64,000 nucleotides of DNA from Corynebacterium marinum DSM 44953 (GCF_000835165.1 NZ_CP007790.1:620001-684000); one strand, 5' to 3'; numbered from the stretch's first letter, positions 43,889 through 52,493 are shown. Notes: generated by a model not told the origin, from the letters alone. Numbers and translations are program-made.

Positions 43889-43969
43889 CGCCACGAGGCA
43901 CGAACCCCGGAGCCGTCCGCCGAAGGGAAAATCGGGGGGACGGCGGCTCCAGGTTCGTGCCTCGTGGCG
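43889..43969 (+). terminator. Long inverted repeat between lhr and the glycosylase gene
   Basis: CGCCACGAGGCACGAACC at 43889-43906 is the exact reverse complement of 43952-43969. The stem continues after a small bulge with GGAGCCG (43909-43915) pairing with CGGCTCC (43944-43950), for about 25 bp. It lies 97 bp past the lhr stop and only 7 bases before the probable -10 of the next gene. It is probably a terminator; an operator or repeat-element role is possible. Confidence 0.65.
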
Positions 43970-43988
43970 GCGGCGGTAGCCTGGCAAC

Positions 43989-44846
43989 GTGCCCGAAGGT
44001 GATTCCGTCCTCCAGCTCTCCCGGCGTCTGCAGTTCATGACCGGCCGGGAGGTCCTCCACACCTCGCTGCGCGTGCCCAGCGTCGCCACCGTCGATTTCA
44101 ACGGCGAGTATGTCGACCGCGTGTGGCCCTACGGAAAGCACCTGTACATGCAGTTCGGGGGCCGTATCCTGCACACCCACCTCAAGATGGAGGGCACCTG
44201 GGCGATGCACCTCAAGGGCGACCGGTGGCGCAAACCCGGCCACACCGCACGCGTCGTCCTGCAGCTCACCGGAGCCCCGCATCCGCGGCCCATCGAGGTG
44301 GTCGGGCATTCGCTCGGCCTGGTGGAGGTGTTCCCCACGGACCACTACCACGAGCACATCGCCCGGTTCGGGCCAGACGTTCTGTCCGGGGACTGGGTTC
44401 CCGCCGGCCGGGAGGAGGCTCGGCGGCGGTTGCTCGCGGCGGCGTCCAGGACCATCGGGGAGGCGCTGCTCGATCAGCAGAACCTCGCCGGGGTGGGCAA
44501 CGAATACCGGGCCGAGATCTGCTTCCTGTGCGGCGTCCACCCGGCGACACCGGTCGGGGAGGTCGATGTGGACCAGGTTCTCGACGTGACGCGGCGGGTG
44601 ATGTGGGCCAACCGCGACGCCCCGGTGCGCGTGACCACCGGCGTCCGGCGCGCCGGGGAGACCAGCTACGTATTCGGCCGCCACCGCCGACCGTGCCGAC
44701 GCTGCGGCGCGGAGATCCAGCGGTCGATGCTGGGGGAGAGGATCATCTGGTGGTGCCCCTCATGTCAGCCTTCCGTGCCTGGTTTCGTGCCCGTGCCCGT
44801 CGAGCCAACAGGAAGAACACCAGGAGCGCGGCGATACCGACGATGA
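43989..44846 (+). CDS. Fpg/Nei-family DNA glycosylase (endonuclease VIII-like)
   Basis: A 285-residue base-excision repair enzyme. The N-terminal catalytic Pro2-Glu3 is present (MPEGDSV), followed by HTHLKMEGTW and the helix-two-turn-helix DQQNLAGVGNEYRAEICF. A C-terminal zinc finger with CRRCG and CPSC holds the pair of Cys dyads. The PEGD start fits the Nei rather than the Fpg branch. TAGCCT at 43977-43982 lies six bases before the GTG, so the mRNA is probably leaderless. The last 104 bp overlap the convergent DedA gene, adding a non-conserved tail after the zinc finger. Confidence 0.92.
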   Translation: MPEGDSVLQLSRRLQFMTGREVLHTSLRVPSVATVDFNGEYVDRVWPYGKHLYMQFGGRILHTHLKMEGTWAMHLKGDRWRKPGHTARVVLQLTGAPHPRPIEVVGHSLGLVEVFPTDHYHEHIARFGPDVLSGDWVPAGREEARRRLLAAASRTIGEALLDQQNLAGVGNEYRAEICFLCGVHPATPVGEVDVDQVLDVTRRVMWANRDAPVRVTTGVRRAGETSYVFGRHRRPCRRCGAEIQRSMLGERIIWWCPSCQPSVPGFVPVPVEPTGRTPGARRYRR

Positions 44847-45393
44847 CGTAGACCACCGCCGAGTATTCGTTCACATAGGTCTCCACCAGGTGGTACCGGT
44901 CGCCCAGCCACACTCCGGCGGCGATGAGCAGGGCGTTCCACAGCGCCGAACCGGTGAGTGTCATTAGTCCGAACACCGCCGGGTTCATCCGGTCGACGCC
45001 CGCCGGGATGGAGATCAACGACCGGATGCCGGGCACCAGGCGGCCGAGGAACACCGACCACCGGCCGTACCTGCTGAACCACTCCAGGGCTTTGTCCACG
45101 TCGCTGGGCTCGACCAGCCACATCCAGCCCGCGATCTGCCGGAGCCGGTGCGCTCCGAAGGCCGCGCCCAGCCAGTAGAGCAGGAACGCGCCGAGGACGG
45201 AGCCGACGGTGGCCCAGATGAACGCGGCGTAGACGTTGAGTTCGCCGCGGGCGGCGGCGAAGCCGGCCAGGGGCAGCACGACCTCGGAGGGGATGGGCGG
45301 GAAGAGGTTCTCGAGCAAAATCGCGATACCGACACCCGGGGCGCCGAGCGTCCCCATGAGGGAGACGACCCATTCGACAATGGAGTTGAACAT
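44743..45393 (-). CDS. DedA-family membrane protein
   Basis: A 216-residue protein with about five membrane segments and the DedA signature ENLFPPIPSEVVLPLAGF near residues 28-45 and GRLVPGIRSLISIPAGVDRM near 117-136. DedA proteins are tied to undecaprenyl-phosphate or lipid recycling and membrane potential. The basic C-terminal tail (LARRARARNQARKAD) overlaps the end of the glycosylase gene in antisense. TAACCT at 45401-45406 lies seven bases before the ATG and overlaps the stop of the upstream gene, so the promoter is embedded there. Confidence 0.9.
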   Translation of the reverse strand: MFNSIVEWVVSLMGTLGAPGVGIAILLENLFPPIPSEVVLPLAGFAAARGELNVYAAFIWATVGSVLGAFLLYWLGAAFGAHRLRQIAGWMWLVEPSDVDKALEWFSRYGRWSVFLGRLVPGIRSLISIPAGVDRMNPAVFGLMTLTGSALWNALLIAAGVWLGDRYHLVETYVNEYSAVVYVIVGIAALLVFFLLARRARARNQARKADMRGTTR

Positions 45394-45403
45394 GGGCAGG
45401 AGG

Positions 45404-45934
45404 TTACTCCCCCTCCAGCTCCTTCATCCGCTCCGTGGCGCGCTTCAGACGCGCTTTCCTGGACAGTTCCTCGGCTTCTTTCAGCTCCCGGTAGGCTTTT
45501 TCATCCGAATCCGAGAAACCGTGGATCAACCGCGGGATCGGCAGGGTGACGATCAGCGAAGGCCACACCAGCCACGCCCAGCTGACGTGGAACACGAAGG
45601 TGAGGACGAGGAAGGTCACGAGCGTCAGGCCGAAGATGATGCCGCTGAGATTCTCCACCCTCCTGCCCGACCGGCGGAACTCCTTCAGCTCGCGGATGTC
45701 CTCGTCCTCGTCCTGCTTCGCGACGGCCTCCGCCCCCTCCGCCAGCGCCCCCTCCAACTGCCCCGGCAGGTCGCTGAAGAGCGGCCGCATGTCGGCCCGC
45801 GTCTTCGCCCGGGAGATGGCCAGGGAACGATCGTCGAACTCCTCGTGATCGAGACGCCCCTGGGTGAAGTGCGACGCCAGCGTAGTCATGGCGGTGAGCC
45901 GCTCGTTGTCGGACAGCCGGAGATTGTCGTCCAT
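45404..45934 (-). CDS. DUF1707 membrane protein
   Basis: A 176-residue protein. The first 55 residues (NLRLSDNERLTAMTTLASHFTQGRL...) are a DUF1707 domain, common in actinobacteria. Two closely spaced membrane helices (about 98-118 and 120-138) follow, then a charged helical tail. Function unknown; DUF1707 is thought to be a short interaction domain. ATG 45934 is preferred because TAGCAT lies seven bases upstream (45942-45947); an ATG three codons earlier falls inside that -10. Confidence 0.82.
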   Translation of the reverse strand: MDDNLRLSDNERLTAMTTLASHFTQGRLDHEEFDDRSLAISRAKTRADMRPLFSDLPGQLEGALAEGAEAVAKQDEDEDIRELKEFRRSGRRVENLSGIIFGLTLVTFLVLTFVFHVSWAWLVWPSLIVTLPIPRLIHGFSDSDEKAYRELKEAEELSRKARLKRATERMKELEGE

Positions 45935-45988
45935 GAGGGTCATGCTACGGGGACGGCGACGTCTCCGGGACTCCACTAGATTGAGGGT

Positions 45989-46402
45989 ATGAAGCTGCTG
46001 CTCAACATCCTCTGGTTCATCACCGGTGGTTTTCTTCTCGCCGCCGGTTACGTCCTCTTCGGCATCCTCGCCTGCCTGCTCGTGGTCACCATCCCGGCCG
46101 GTGTCGCTTCCTTCCGCATGGCCAACTACGCCGTCGCCCCGTTCGGCCGCTCCGTCGTCCAACCCACCGGCGGGGTCGGCGGCCTGTCGACCGTCAGCAA
46201 CGTCATCTGGTTTCTCGTCGCCGGCCTGTGGCTGGCGATAGGCCATATCACCACCGCCGCCGCGCAGGCGGCCACCATCATCGGTATCCCGCTCGCCTGG
46301 GCGAACATCAAGATGATCCCCGTGACCTGCTTCCCTTTCGGGAAAGAGATCGTCTCCTCCGACCGGATCCCCTTCGGCTACGAGCCGATGGTCAGGCTTT
46401 AG
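45989..46402 (+). CDS. YccF family inner-membrane protein
   Basis: A 137-residue protein with three or four membrane segments. It carries the duplicated YccF motif, seen here as LNILWFITGGFLLAAGYVLFG and VSNVIWFLVAGLWLAIGHI, each followed by a TIPAG/GIPLAW turn and a FGR/FGK motif. No biochemical role is known. TAGATT at 45977-45982 lies six bases before the ATG, so it is probably leaderless and divergent from the DUF1707 gene. Confidence 0.88.
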   Translation: MKLLLNILWFITGGFLLAAGYVLFGILACLLVVTIPAGVASFRMANYAVAPFGRSVVQPTGGVGGLSTVSNVIWFLVAGLWLAIGHITTAAAQAATIIGIPLAWANIKMIPVTCFPFGKEIVSSDRIPFGYEPMVRL

Positions 46403-46419
46403 GGGGCGGAGCGGGCTGA

Positions 46420-46472
46420 TTGATCCAGGTCAAGGAACAGGAGCCGGAGCCTCCATATCTTGAGAGGTGTCA
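46420..46472 (+). promoter_or_regulatory. FNR/CRP-type class-II promoter of the HMA gene
   Basis: TTGATCCAGGTCAA at 46420-46433 matches the FNR-type pattern TTGAT-N4-(A/G)TCAA. TATCTT at 46456-46461 would be the -10. A start about seven bases after it puts the box centre at about -41.5, the class-II activator position. The block CATATCTTGAGAGGTGTCA (46454-46472) is repeated exactly before the P-type ATPase. Confidence 0.65.
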
Positions 46473-46510
46473 GCACGACTACGACACCGAGATGAAAGGA
46501 CCTGGTTGCC

Positions 46511-46747
46511 ATGACCACCCCGACCGCCCTGAAGAAGACGACTCTCCGCTCCGATGAATTCTCCTGCCCCTCGTGCGTAGCCAAGATCGAGACCAAGCTC
46601 AACGGTCTGGACGGAGTGGAGTCCGCGGAGGTGAAGTTCTCCTCCGGCCGCATCCTGGTGGAACACGACCCGCAGAAAGTCAGCGTCCGCGACCTCGTCG
46701 GGGCGGTCGCGGAGGTCGGTTACACCGCCAAGCCCTCGGCGATCTAG
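46511..46747 (+). CDS. Heavy-metal-associated (HMA) domain protein, metallochaperone-like
   Basis: A 78-residue protein comprising a short N-terminal extension and one HMA ferredoxin-like domain with the metal site SCPSC (residues 18-22) in place of the common GMTCxxC. KFSSGRILVEHDP and VGAVAEVGYTA complete the fold. It would bind a soft or transition metal and pass it to the P1B ATPase encoded 172 bp downstream, which lacks its own HMA domain. AAAGGA lies about 9 bases before the ATG. A terminator separates the two genes, but both have the same promoter module. Confidence 0.88.
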   Translation: MTTPTALKKTTLRSDEFSCPSCVAKIETKLNGLDGVESAEVKFSSGRILVEHDPQKVSVRDLVGAVAEVGYTAKPSAI

Positions 46748-46771
46748 CCACCGATCCGTTCTCGACCCGCT

Positions 46772-46815
46772 CGCACCCGCTCGCACCCTCCGGTGCCGGC
46801 GGGTGCGGCTTTTTG
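46772..46815 (+). terminator. Rho-independent terminator after the HMA gene
   Basis: CGCACCCGC at 46772-46780 pairs with GCGGGTGCG at 46799-46807, with an inner GCACC/GGTGC helix in the loop, followed by GCTTTTTGG. It ends 15 bases before the next FNR-like box. Confidence 0.85.
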
Positions 46816-46829
46816 GTTTCTCCGACTGA

Positions 46830-46882
46830 TTGATCTCCGTCAAGGAACCCGGTTCGGGAAGGTCATATCTTGAGAGGTGTCA
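46830..46882 (+). promoter_or_regulatory. FNR/CRP-type class-II promoter of the P1B ATPase gene
   Basis: TTGATCTCCGTCAA at 46830-46843 and TATCTT at 46866-46871 have the same 29.5-bp centre-to-minus-10 spacing as the module at 46420. The flanking GGAAC after the box and CATATCTTGAGAGGTGTCA are shared. This gives two copies of one regulatory unit 410 bp apart. Confidence 0.65.
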
Positions 46883-46919
46883 AGGGAACTCCACTGAACA
46901 CGAAGAAGGAAGAAACACC

Positions 46920-48797
46920 ATGAAGATCTGGAAAACTTGGGGCGTCGTAGCGGTCTCCGGCCTACTGATCACCCTCTCCTGGATCACCGGTTGGGACTGG
47001 CTGATGATCGCCGCGGCAGTCGTCGCCGGCTGGCAGATCGCGGTTTCCGCGGTGCAGGCCCTGCGAATCAGGATGATCTCGATCGACCTGCTGGTCGTGG
47101 TGGCCGCGGTCGGAGCGCTGTTCATCAACAACTACTGGGAATCCGCGGCCGTCACCTTCCTCTTCGCGCTGGGCAAGGCGCTGGAGCGCGCGACGCTCAA
47201 CCGCACCCGCCAAGCGCTCAGCGATCTGGTCGAGGCGGCCCCCGAAACGGCCACGGTCCTGCGGGGCGGAGAGCCCGAGACCGTCGAGATCTGGGAACTC
47301 GAGCCCGGCGACGTCGTGCTGGTCAGGAACGGTGAGCAGGTCCCCGTGGACGGCCGCGTGATCTCCGGTCACGGCGGCGTCGATGAGGCCACCATCACCG
47401 GCGAGTCCGTCCCCGCCGAGAAATCGGAGGGCTCCGAGGTCTTCGCCGGAACCTGGCTGCGCGCCGGCCTGCTCCGGGTCGAGGCCGTCGGCATCGGTTC
47501 GGACTCCACCCTGGCGAAGATCATCCACCGGGTGGAGGACGCGCAGGACGATAAAGCCAGGACGCAGACCTTCCTGGAGAAGTTCTCCCGGTACTACACC
47601 CCGGGTGTGATGGTCGCTGCGCTGCTGGCCGGACTGTTCACGCAGAATATTGAACTCGCCCTGACCCTGCTGGTCATCGGTTGCCCCGGCGCCCTGGTCA
47701 TCTCGATCCCGGTCTCCATCGTCGCCGGTATCGGCCGCTCCGCGAAGGACGGCGTCCTGATCAAGGGCGGCGAGTACCTGGAAACCGCCGCGAAGGTGGA
47801 CGCGGTCGTCGTGGACAAGACCGGCACCCTGACCAACGGCCGCCCCGAGCTGACCGACGTCGATGTCCTGAATACCGCCTACACCCGGGATGAGGTCCTC
47901 ACCCTGGCGGCCCGCGCCGAGACCGCCTCCGAGCACCCGCTGGCCGACGCCATCATCCGCGGCGCCCGGGACAGGGGGCTGGCCGTCGAACTGGTCGAGA
48001 AGGCGCGCCCGGTCGCGGGCAGGGGAATCCTGGCCAAGGTCGACGACCTCGAGGTCGCCGTCGGTTCGGCGGAGCTGCTGGAGAAGACCCCGGACAACAC
48101 CCGGATCCTGGAGCTCAACGACCAGGGCAAGACCGCCATGTACGTGGGCGTCGACGGCGAGGCCGTCGGCATCGTCGCGGTGGCGGACACCATCCGCGCC
48201 GACGCGCCGGCCGCGGTGGAGGCCCTGCATGCCCGCGGCATCAAGGTCATCATGGCCACCGGCGACGCAGAGCGCGTCGCCCGCAACGTCGCCGCCGAGC
48301 TGGGGGTGGACGAGGTCCGTGCCGAGCTGATGCCGGAGGACAAGCTCACCATCGTGCAGGAGCTGCAGGCCGAGGGCCGTGTCGTGGCCATGGTCGGTGA
48401 CGGGGTCAACGACACCCCGGCACTGGCACAGGCGGACATCGGTGTGGCCATGGGCGCCGCCGGTTCGCCGGCCGCCATCGAGACCGCCGATATCGCCCTG
48501 ATGGCGGACAAGCTGCCCCGCCTGCCTTATGCGCTGGGACTGGCCAGGCGGACGGTGAACACCATGCGCGTGAACATCGGCATCGCCCTGGTCACCGTGG
48601 CGGTCCTGCTCGCCGGGGTGCTGTTCGGGGGAGTCACTATGTCGATCGGCATGCTCGTCCACGAGGCCAGCGTGCTGCTGGTCATCGGTATCGCGATGCT
48701 CCTTCTACGCCCCACGCTCAAGGAGGAGGCCCCGGTCCAGGCTCAGTCCGCCGAGCTGACCTCCGAGGCAGCCCGGAGGGAGACGCTCACCGCATAA
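46920..48797 (+). CDS. P1B-type heavy-metal ATPase with CPG motif
   Basis: A 625-residue metal efflux or uptake pump. Four membrane helices lie before the actuator domain (TGES at about 160-163). The metal-site helix reads GCPGAL, so the second Cys of the usual CPC is Gly. The phosphorylation motif DKTGTLT, the HP motif SEHPLADAI and the hinge GDGVNDTPALAQAD are intact. The last helices contain LVHEASVLLVI, reminiscent of the HEG(G/S)T motif of P1B-4 Co/Fe/Zn pumps. There is no N-terminal HMA domain. ATG 46920 follows AAGGAAG. The metal cannot be fixed from sequence. Confidence 0.92.
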   Translation: MKIWKTWGVVAVSGLLITLSWITGWDWLMIAAAVVAGWQIAVSAVQALRIRMISIDLLVVVAAVGALFINNYWESAAVTFLFALGKALERATLNRTRQALSDLVEAAPETATVLRGGEPETVEIWELEPGDVVLVRNGEQVPVDGRVISGHGGVDEATITGESVPAEKSEGSEVFAGTWLRAGLLRVEAVGIGSDSTLAKIIHRVEDAQDDKARTQTFLEKFSRYYTPGVMVAALLAGLFTQNIELALTLLVIGCPGALVISIPVSIVAGIGRSAKDGVLIKGGEYLETAAKVDAVVVDKTGTLTNGRPELTDVDVLNTAYTRDEVLTLAARAETASEHPLADAIIRGARDRGLAVELVEKARPVAGRGILAKVDDLEVAVGSAELLEKTPDNTRILELNDQGKTAMYVGVDGEAVGIVAVADTIRADAPAAVEALHARGIKVIMATGDAERVARNVAAELGVDEVRAELMPEDKLTIVQELQAEGRVVAMVGDGVNDTPALAQADIGVAMGAAGSPAAIETADIALMADKLPRLPYALGLARRTVNTMRVNIGIALVTVAVLLAGVLFGGVTMSIGMLVHEASVLLVIGIAMLLLRPTLKEEAPVQAQSAELTSEAARRETLTA

Positions 48798-48819
48798 CCG
48801 ACCCACGCACCGGCCCCGC

Positions 48820-48849
48820 AGACCCTGCCATCTCCTCCCGGCAGGGTCT
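48820..48849. terminator. Bidirectional terminator between the ATPase and GCS2 ligase genes
   Basis: AGACCCTGCC at 48820-48829 pairs perfectly with GGCAGGGTCT at 48840-48849, a 10-bp stem in the 79-bp gap between convergent genes. No long T-run on either side. Confidence 0.65.
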
Positions 48850-48876
48850 CGTCCATGGGACTTCTCCGGCCGCTGA

Positions 48877-50364
48877 TCAGGCGCCGATCTTCCAGGTGTG
48901 CACCGGCTCTCCCGTGGCCTGGTTTGCCAGGTAGCGGCGCAGCATCTCGGCCAGCGCGGCCCGCCGTTCCGGGGAATCCGGCTTGGTGCCGGAGGGGGTG
49001 AGCGCCTTGACCGTGCGCAGCTGCCACATGGCGCCGTTCTGCCGGGTGCGGACCCGGTCGCGGATGATGCCGAGGTAGTGGGAGATCAGATCCTCGTCGA
49101 CGTCGAGCGCGCGAAGGCCCGAGCGCGCCTGGTCGATGAGGTGGTTCTCGATGAGGGAGGCGACGTCGATACGCCCCAGCGTCGGCCATTCGAGCCGGGC
49201 GAACATGCCGGCCCGGGCGCCGTAGAAGAAGTTCTGTTCGGCGGTCTCGAAGGGCAGCCGCGACCACACCGGACGGGTCTCCTCGGCCAGGTGTTTGACC
49301 AGCCCGTAGTAGAACGCGGCGTCGGCCACGATGTCGGTCACGGTGGGACCTGCTGGCAGGATCCGGTTCTCCACCCGGATGTGGGCGCGCTGCCTGCCGG
49401 GGGCGTAGATCGGGCGGTTCCAGCGCCACACGGTGCCGTTGTGCAGGTTGAGGTGGTGCAGGGTGGGGGACTGGCCCTCGATGATGGGTTTGCCTGAGTT
49501 CTCCCGCGACTCGGGCAGGAGCGGGGAGAAGTAGCGGACGTTCTCCTCGAAGAGGTCGAAGACGCTGGTGATCCACCGTTCGCCGAACCACACCCGCGGG
49601 CGCACGCCCTGGGCGACCAGTTCCGGGGTGCGGGTGTCGATGGCCTGCTGGAACACCGGCACCCGTGACTCGTGCCACAGTTTCCGGCCCAGGAACAGCG
49701 GGGAGTTCGCGCTCAGGGCGACCTGGACGGCTGCCATCGCCTGCGCGGCGTTCCAGGCGCTGGCGAATCTGTTCGGCGGAATCTGGAGGTGCAGCTGCAT
49801 GGAGGTGCACGTCGATTCGGGGGAGATGTCCGAGAACTCGTGGCGGTACTCCTCCTGGTTGGACAGGTCGATGTGGACCAGCTCGCCGCGGCTCTGCATG
49901 ATCGCGTTGTTGAGGCCCCGGTAGCGGTTCTCCGGGGTCATCCAGCCCGGATCGGAGAGGAATTCGGTGGTCACGGTGGGCAGCGTGCCTATCATCGCGA
50001 CCCGGGTGCCCACCTCGCCCGCCGCGCGTTGCACCTCGGCGATGCGTCCGGCGATGCCCTCGTGCAACTGGCGCAGCCCGTCCCCGGCGATGTTCAGCGG
50101 CGGATGGTTGAGTTCGACGTTGTACATGCCGATCTCCGACTGGTACTCGTCGCCCAGCTGAGCGAGAACCTCAGGGCCCTTGCGGGCCGGCTGCATGTTC
50201 TCGTCGACGAGGTTGAGCTCTAGTTCCAGCCCGATCGAGCCACGGCTCTCAAAATCTGCCTTCTGCAGGTGGCGGTCGAAGACCTCCAGGTCGTTCATCA
50301 GCTGCCGACGGTACTTCGTGCGCTGCTGAGGGGTGTAGGTGTCTGTCGAGACTGCGTCGCCCAT
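48877..50364 (-). CDS. Glutamate-cysteine ligase family protein (GCS2-like)
   Basis: A 495-residue protein with the carboxylate-amine ligase pattern: GLELELNLVD near residue 45, NVELNHPPL near 82, CTSMQLHLQIP near 185 and the ATP-site region HIRVENRILPAGPT near 330. It resembles gamma-glutamylcysteine or other gamma-glutamyl/carboxylate ligases of the COG2170/YbdK group. Corynebacteria use mycothiol rather than glutathione, so a role in glutathione synthesis is unlikely; the true substrate is open. ATG at 50364. It is preceded by pgi on the same strand with a hairpin between them. Confidence 0.82.
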   Translation of the reverse strand: MGDAVSTDTYTPQQRTKYRRQLMNDLEVFDRHLQKADFESRGSIGLELELNLVDENMQPARKGPEVLAQLGDEYQSEIGMYNVELNHPPLNIAGDGLRQLHEGIAGRIAEVQRAAGEVGTRVAMIGTLPTVTTEFLSDPGWMTPENRYRGLNNAIMQSRGELVHIDLSNQEEYRHEFSDISPESTCTSMQLHLQIPPNRFASAWNAAQAMAAVQVALSANSPLFLGRKLWHESRVPVFQQAIDTRTPELVAQGVRPRVWFGERWITSVFDLFEENVRYFSPLLPESRENSGKPIIEGQSPTLHHLNLHNGTVWRWNRPIYAPGRQRAHIRVENRILPAGPTVTDIVADAAFYYGLVKHLAEETRPVWSRLPFETAEQNFFYGARAGMFARLEWPTLGRIDVASLIENHLIDQARSGLRALDVDEDLISHYLGIIRDRVRTRQNGAMWQLRTVKALTPSGTKPDSPERRAALAEMLRRYLANQATGEPVHTWKIGA

Positions 50365-50415
50365 GGTCTACAGACACTAGCGGCCGCGGGCGGCCCGCGG
50401 GGGCCTATCGCCCGC

Positions 50416-50434
50416 GGGCACCCCCCCGGTGCCC
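50416..50434 (-). terminator. Short GC hairpin after pgi
   Basis: GGGCACC at 50416-50422 pairs with GGTGCCC at 50428-50434; the adjacent GCCCGCGGG repeats could extend the structure. It begins two bases beyond the pgi stop on the minus strand and has no T-run, so termination strength is doubtful. Confidence 0.45.
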
Positions 50435-50435
50435 C

Positions 50436-52073
50436 TTAGCGGTTGCCCCGGTACCAACCGATGAGGGCGTCGGTGGAGGAGTCGCCGGAGTCGGCCTCCT
50501 CCGCGCCGGACACTGCGGCCGCCAGCTGGGTGGCCTGCTGTTTGCCCAGTTCCACTCCCCACTGGTCAAAGGAGTTGATGTCCCAGATGACGCCCTGCAC
50601 GAAGGTGATGTGCTCGTAGAGGGAGATCAGCGCGCCCAGCACCGCCGGGGTGAGTTCCTCCGCCAGGATGGTCGTGGTCGGGCGGTTGCCCGGCATCACC
50701 TTGTGGGGCACCAGGTCGGCGGACACGCCCTCAGCGGCGATCTCCTCGGAGTTCTTGCCGAAGGCGAGCACCTTGGTCTGGGCGAAGAGGTTACCCATGA
50801 GCAGATCGTGCATGGAGCCCTCGCCGGTGGCGGTCGGCAGGTCGTCCTTGGGGCGGGCGAAGCCGATGAAGTCCGCCGGAACGACGCGGGTGCCCTGGTG
50901 CATGAGCTGGTAGAAGGCGTGCTGGCCGTTGGTGCCGGGCTCACCCCAGTAGATCTCTCCGGTGGAGTGGCTGACCGCGGAGCCGTCGCGGCGGACGGAC
51001 TTGCCGTTGGATTCCATGGTCAGCTGCTGCAGGTAGGCGGGGAATCGCGCGAGGTCCTGGGAGTAGGGGAGCACCGCGTGGGTCTCGAAGCCGTGGAAGT
51101 TGACGTACCAGATCCCCAGCAGCGCCATGAGAACGGGGAGGTTCCGGTCGAAGGGCGTCGCGCGGAAGTGTTCGTCCATCGCGCGGAAACCCTCAAGGAA
51201 GCGCATGAAGTCCAGCGGCCCGATGACTGCCATGAGCGACAGGCCGATCGCGGAGTCCACAGAGTAGCGACCGCCTACCCAGTCCCAGAAGCCGAACATG
51301 TTCGCCGGGTCGATGCCGAACTCGGCGACCTTCTCCGCGTTGGTGGACACCGCGACGAAATGCTTCGCGACGGCCGAGGAGTCCCCGTCGAAGGCCTCGA
51401 GCAGCCAGCGCTTCGCGGCGTGGGCGTTGGAGAGGGTCTCCTGGGTGGTGAAGGTCTTGGAGGCGATGACGAACAGGGTCGATTCCGGGTCGAGGGTCTC
51501 CAGCGTGGCGGCCATGTCGGCCGGGTCCACGTTGGAGACGAACTCCGCGGTGATGCCGGCGGTGGCGTAGGCGCGCAGGGCCCGCGTGGCCATGGCCGGA
51601 CCCAGGTCGGAGCCGCCGATGCCGATGTTGACGATCTTCTTGATCGTGCGGCCGGTGTGGCCCAGCCACTTCCCCGAGCGCAGCGCCGAGGCGAAGTCCC
51701 GCATCCGGCCGAGGACCTCGTGGACGTCCGCGGCGATGTCCTGGCCGTCCACCTCGAGGTTCTCCTCCACCGGCAGGCGCAGCGCGGTGTGCAGGACGGC
51801 ACGGTCCTCGGTGATGTTCAGGTGCGCGCCGCCGAACATGTCCTCGATCGCCGAGGACAACTGCGCCTCCTGGGCGAGGGCGGTCAGCGCTGCGAGGATA
51901 CGGTCGTCCACCAGGTTCTTCGACAGGTCCACATGCAGCCCCGCGGCGTCGATGGTCAGCTTCTCGGCGCGCTGCGGATCTGCGGCGAACAGCTCCCGCA
52001 GGGTCTGGGACTGGGTGCGCTCGTACACGGCCTCCAGGTTCTTCCATTCTGCGGAGGTGGTGATGTCGACCAT
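50436..52073 (-). CDS. pgi: Glucose-6-phosphate isomerase
   Basis: A 545-residue enzyme of glycolysis and gluconeogenesis. Both family signatures are visible: [13 protein letters not shown] and [26 protein letters not shown] and SKTFTTQET bind the sugar phosphate. The ATG at 52073 has AGGAG about 8 bases upstream. It is divergent from the haem-degrading monooxygenase gene. Confidence 0.97.
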   Translation of the reverse strand: MVDITTSAEWKNLEAVYERTQSQTLRELFAADPQRAEKLTIDAAGLHVDLSKNLVDDRILAALTALAQEAQLSSAIEDMFGGAHLNITEDRAVLHTALRLPVEENLEVDGQDIAADVHEVLGRMRDFASALRSGKWLGHTGRTIKKIVNIGIGGSDLGPAMATRALRAYATAGITAEFVSNVDPADMAATLETLDPESTLFVIASKTFTTQETLSNAHAAKRWLLEAFDGDSSAVAKHFVAVSTNAEKVAEFGIDPANMFGFWDWVGGRYSVDSAIGLSLMAVIGPLDFMRFLEGFRAMDEHFRATPFDRNLPVLMALLGIWYVNFHGFETHAVLPYSQDLARFPAYLQQLTMESNGKSVRRDGSAVSHSTGEIYWGEPGTNGQHAFYQLMHQGTRVVPADFIGFARPKDDLPTATGEGSMHDLLMGNLFAQTKVLAFGKNSEEIAAEGVSADLVPHKVMPGNRPTTTILAEELTPAVLGALISLYEHITFVQGVIWDINSFDQWGVELGKQQATQLAAAVSGAEEADSGDSSTDALIGWYRGNR

Positions 52074-52173
52074 GGCGGGGCTCCTATCGGGGGAGAAACA
52101 TTTATCTCTTCCGAATGTAGTGAAGAAGAGCACCCTGCGCCCGGGATGTGAAGATGTCGGCATAATGGCACCC

Positions 52174-52476
52174 ATGAGCATCATCAAGATCAACGCCATT
52201 TCCGTTCCCGCGGGCGCAGGCCCCGAACTCGAGTCCCGCTTCGCCGCCCGCAAGCAGTCCGTCGACGGTTCCCCCGGTTTCGAGGGCTTCCAGCTGCTGC
52301 GCCCGGTGAAGGGCGAGGACCGCTACTTCGTGGTCACCCGCTGGGCCGACGAGGAGTCCTACGCGGCGTGGCGCGACGGCGACGCACGCGCGGCGCACGG
52401 CGGCAACCGCAAGCCCGTCGCCAGCGGCGCTGAGCTGCTGGAATTCGAGGTTGTCCTCGACTCGACCGAGCAGTAG
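52174..52476 (+). CDS. mhuD: MhuD/IsdG-type haem-degrading monooxygenase (ABM fold)
   Basis: A 100-residue antibiotic-biosynthesis-monooxygenase-fold protein. The three residues that define IsdG-type haem oxygenases sit exactly where they do in mycobacterial MhuD: Asn7 (in IIKINAI), Trp66 (SYAAWRDG) and His75 (RAAHGGN). [28 protein letters not shown] and LLEFEVVLD are also MhuD-like. It would open haem and release iron. CATAAT at 52161-52166 lies seven bases before the ATG, so it is probably leaderless. The aldehyde dehydrogenase begins 17 bp downstream and may be co-transcribed. Confidence 0.88.
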   Translation: MSIIKINAISVPAGAGPELESRFAARKQSVDGSPGFEGFQLLRPVKGEDRYFVVTRWADEESYAAWRDGDARAAHGGNRKPVASGAELLEFEVVLDSTEQ

Positions 52477-52493
52477 CGGGTAAAGGTGGGAGC

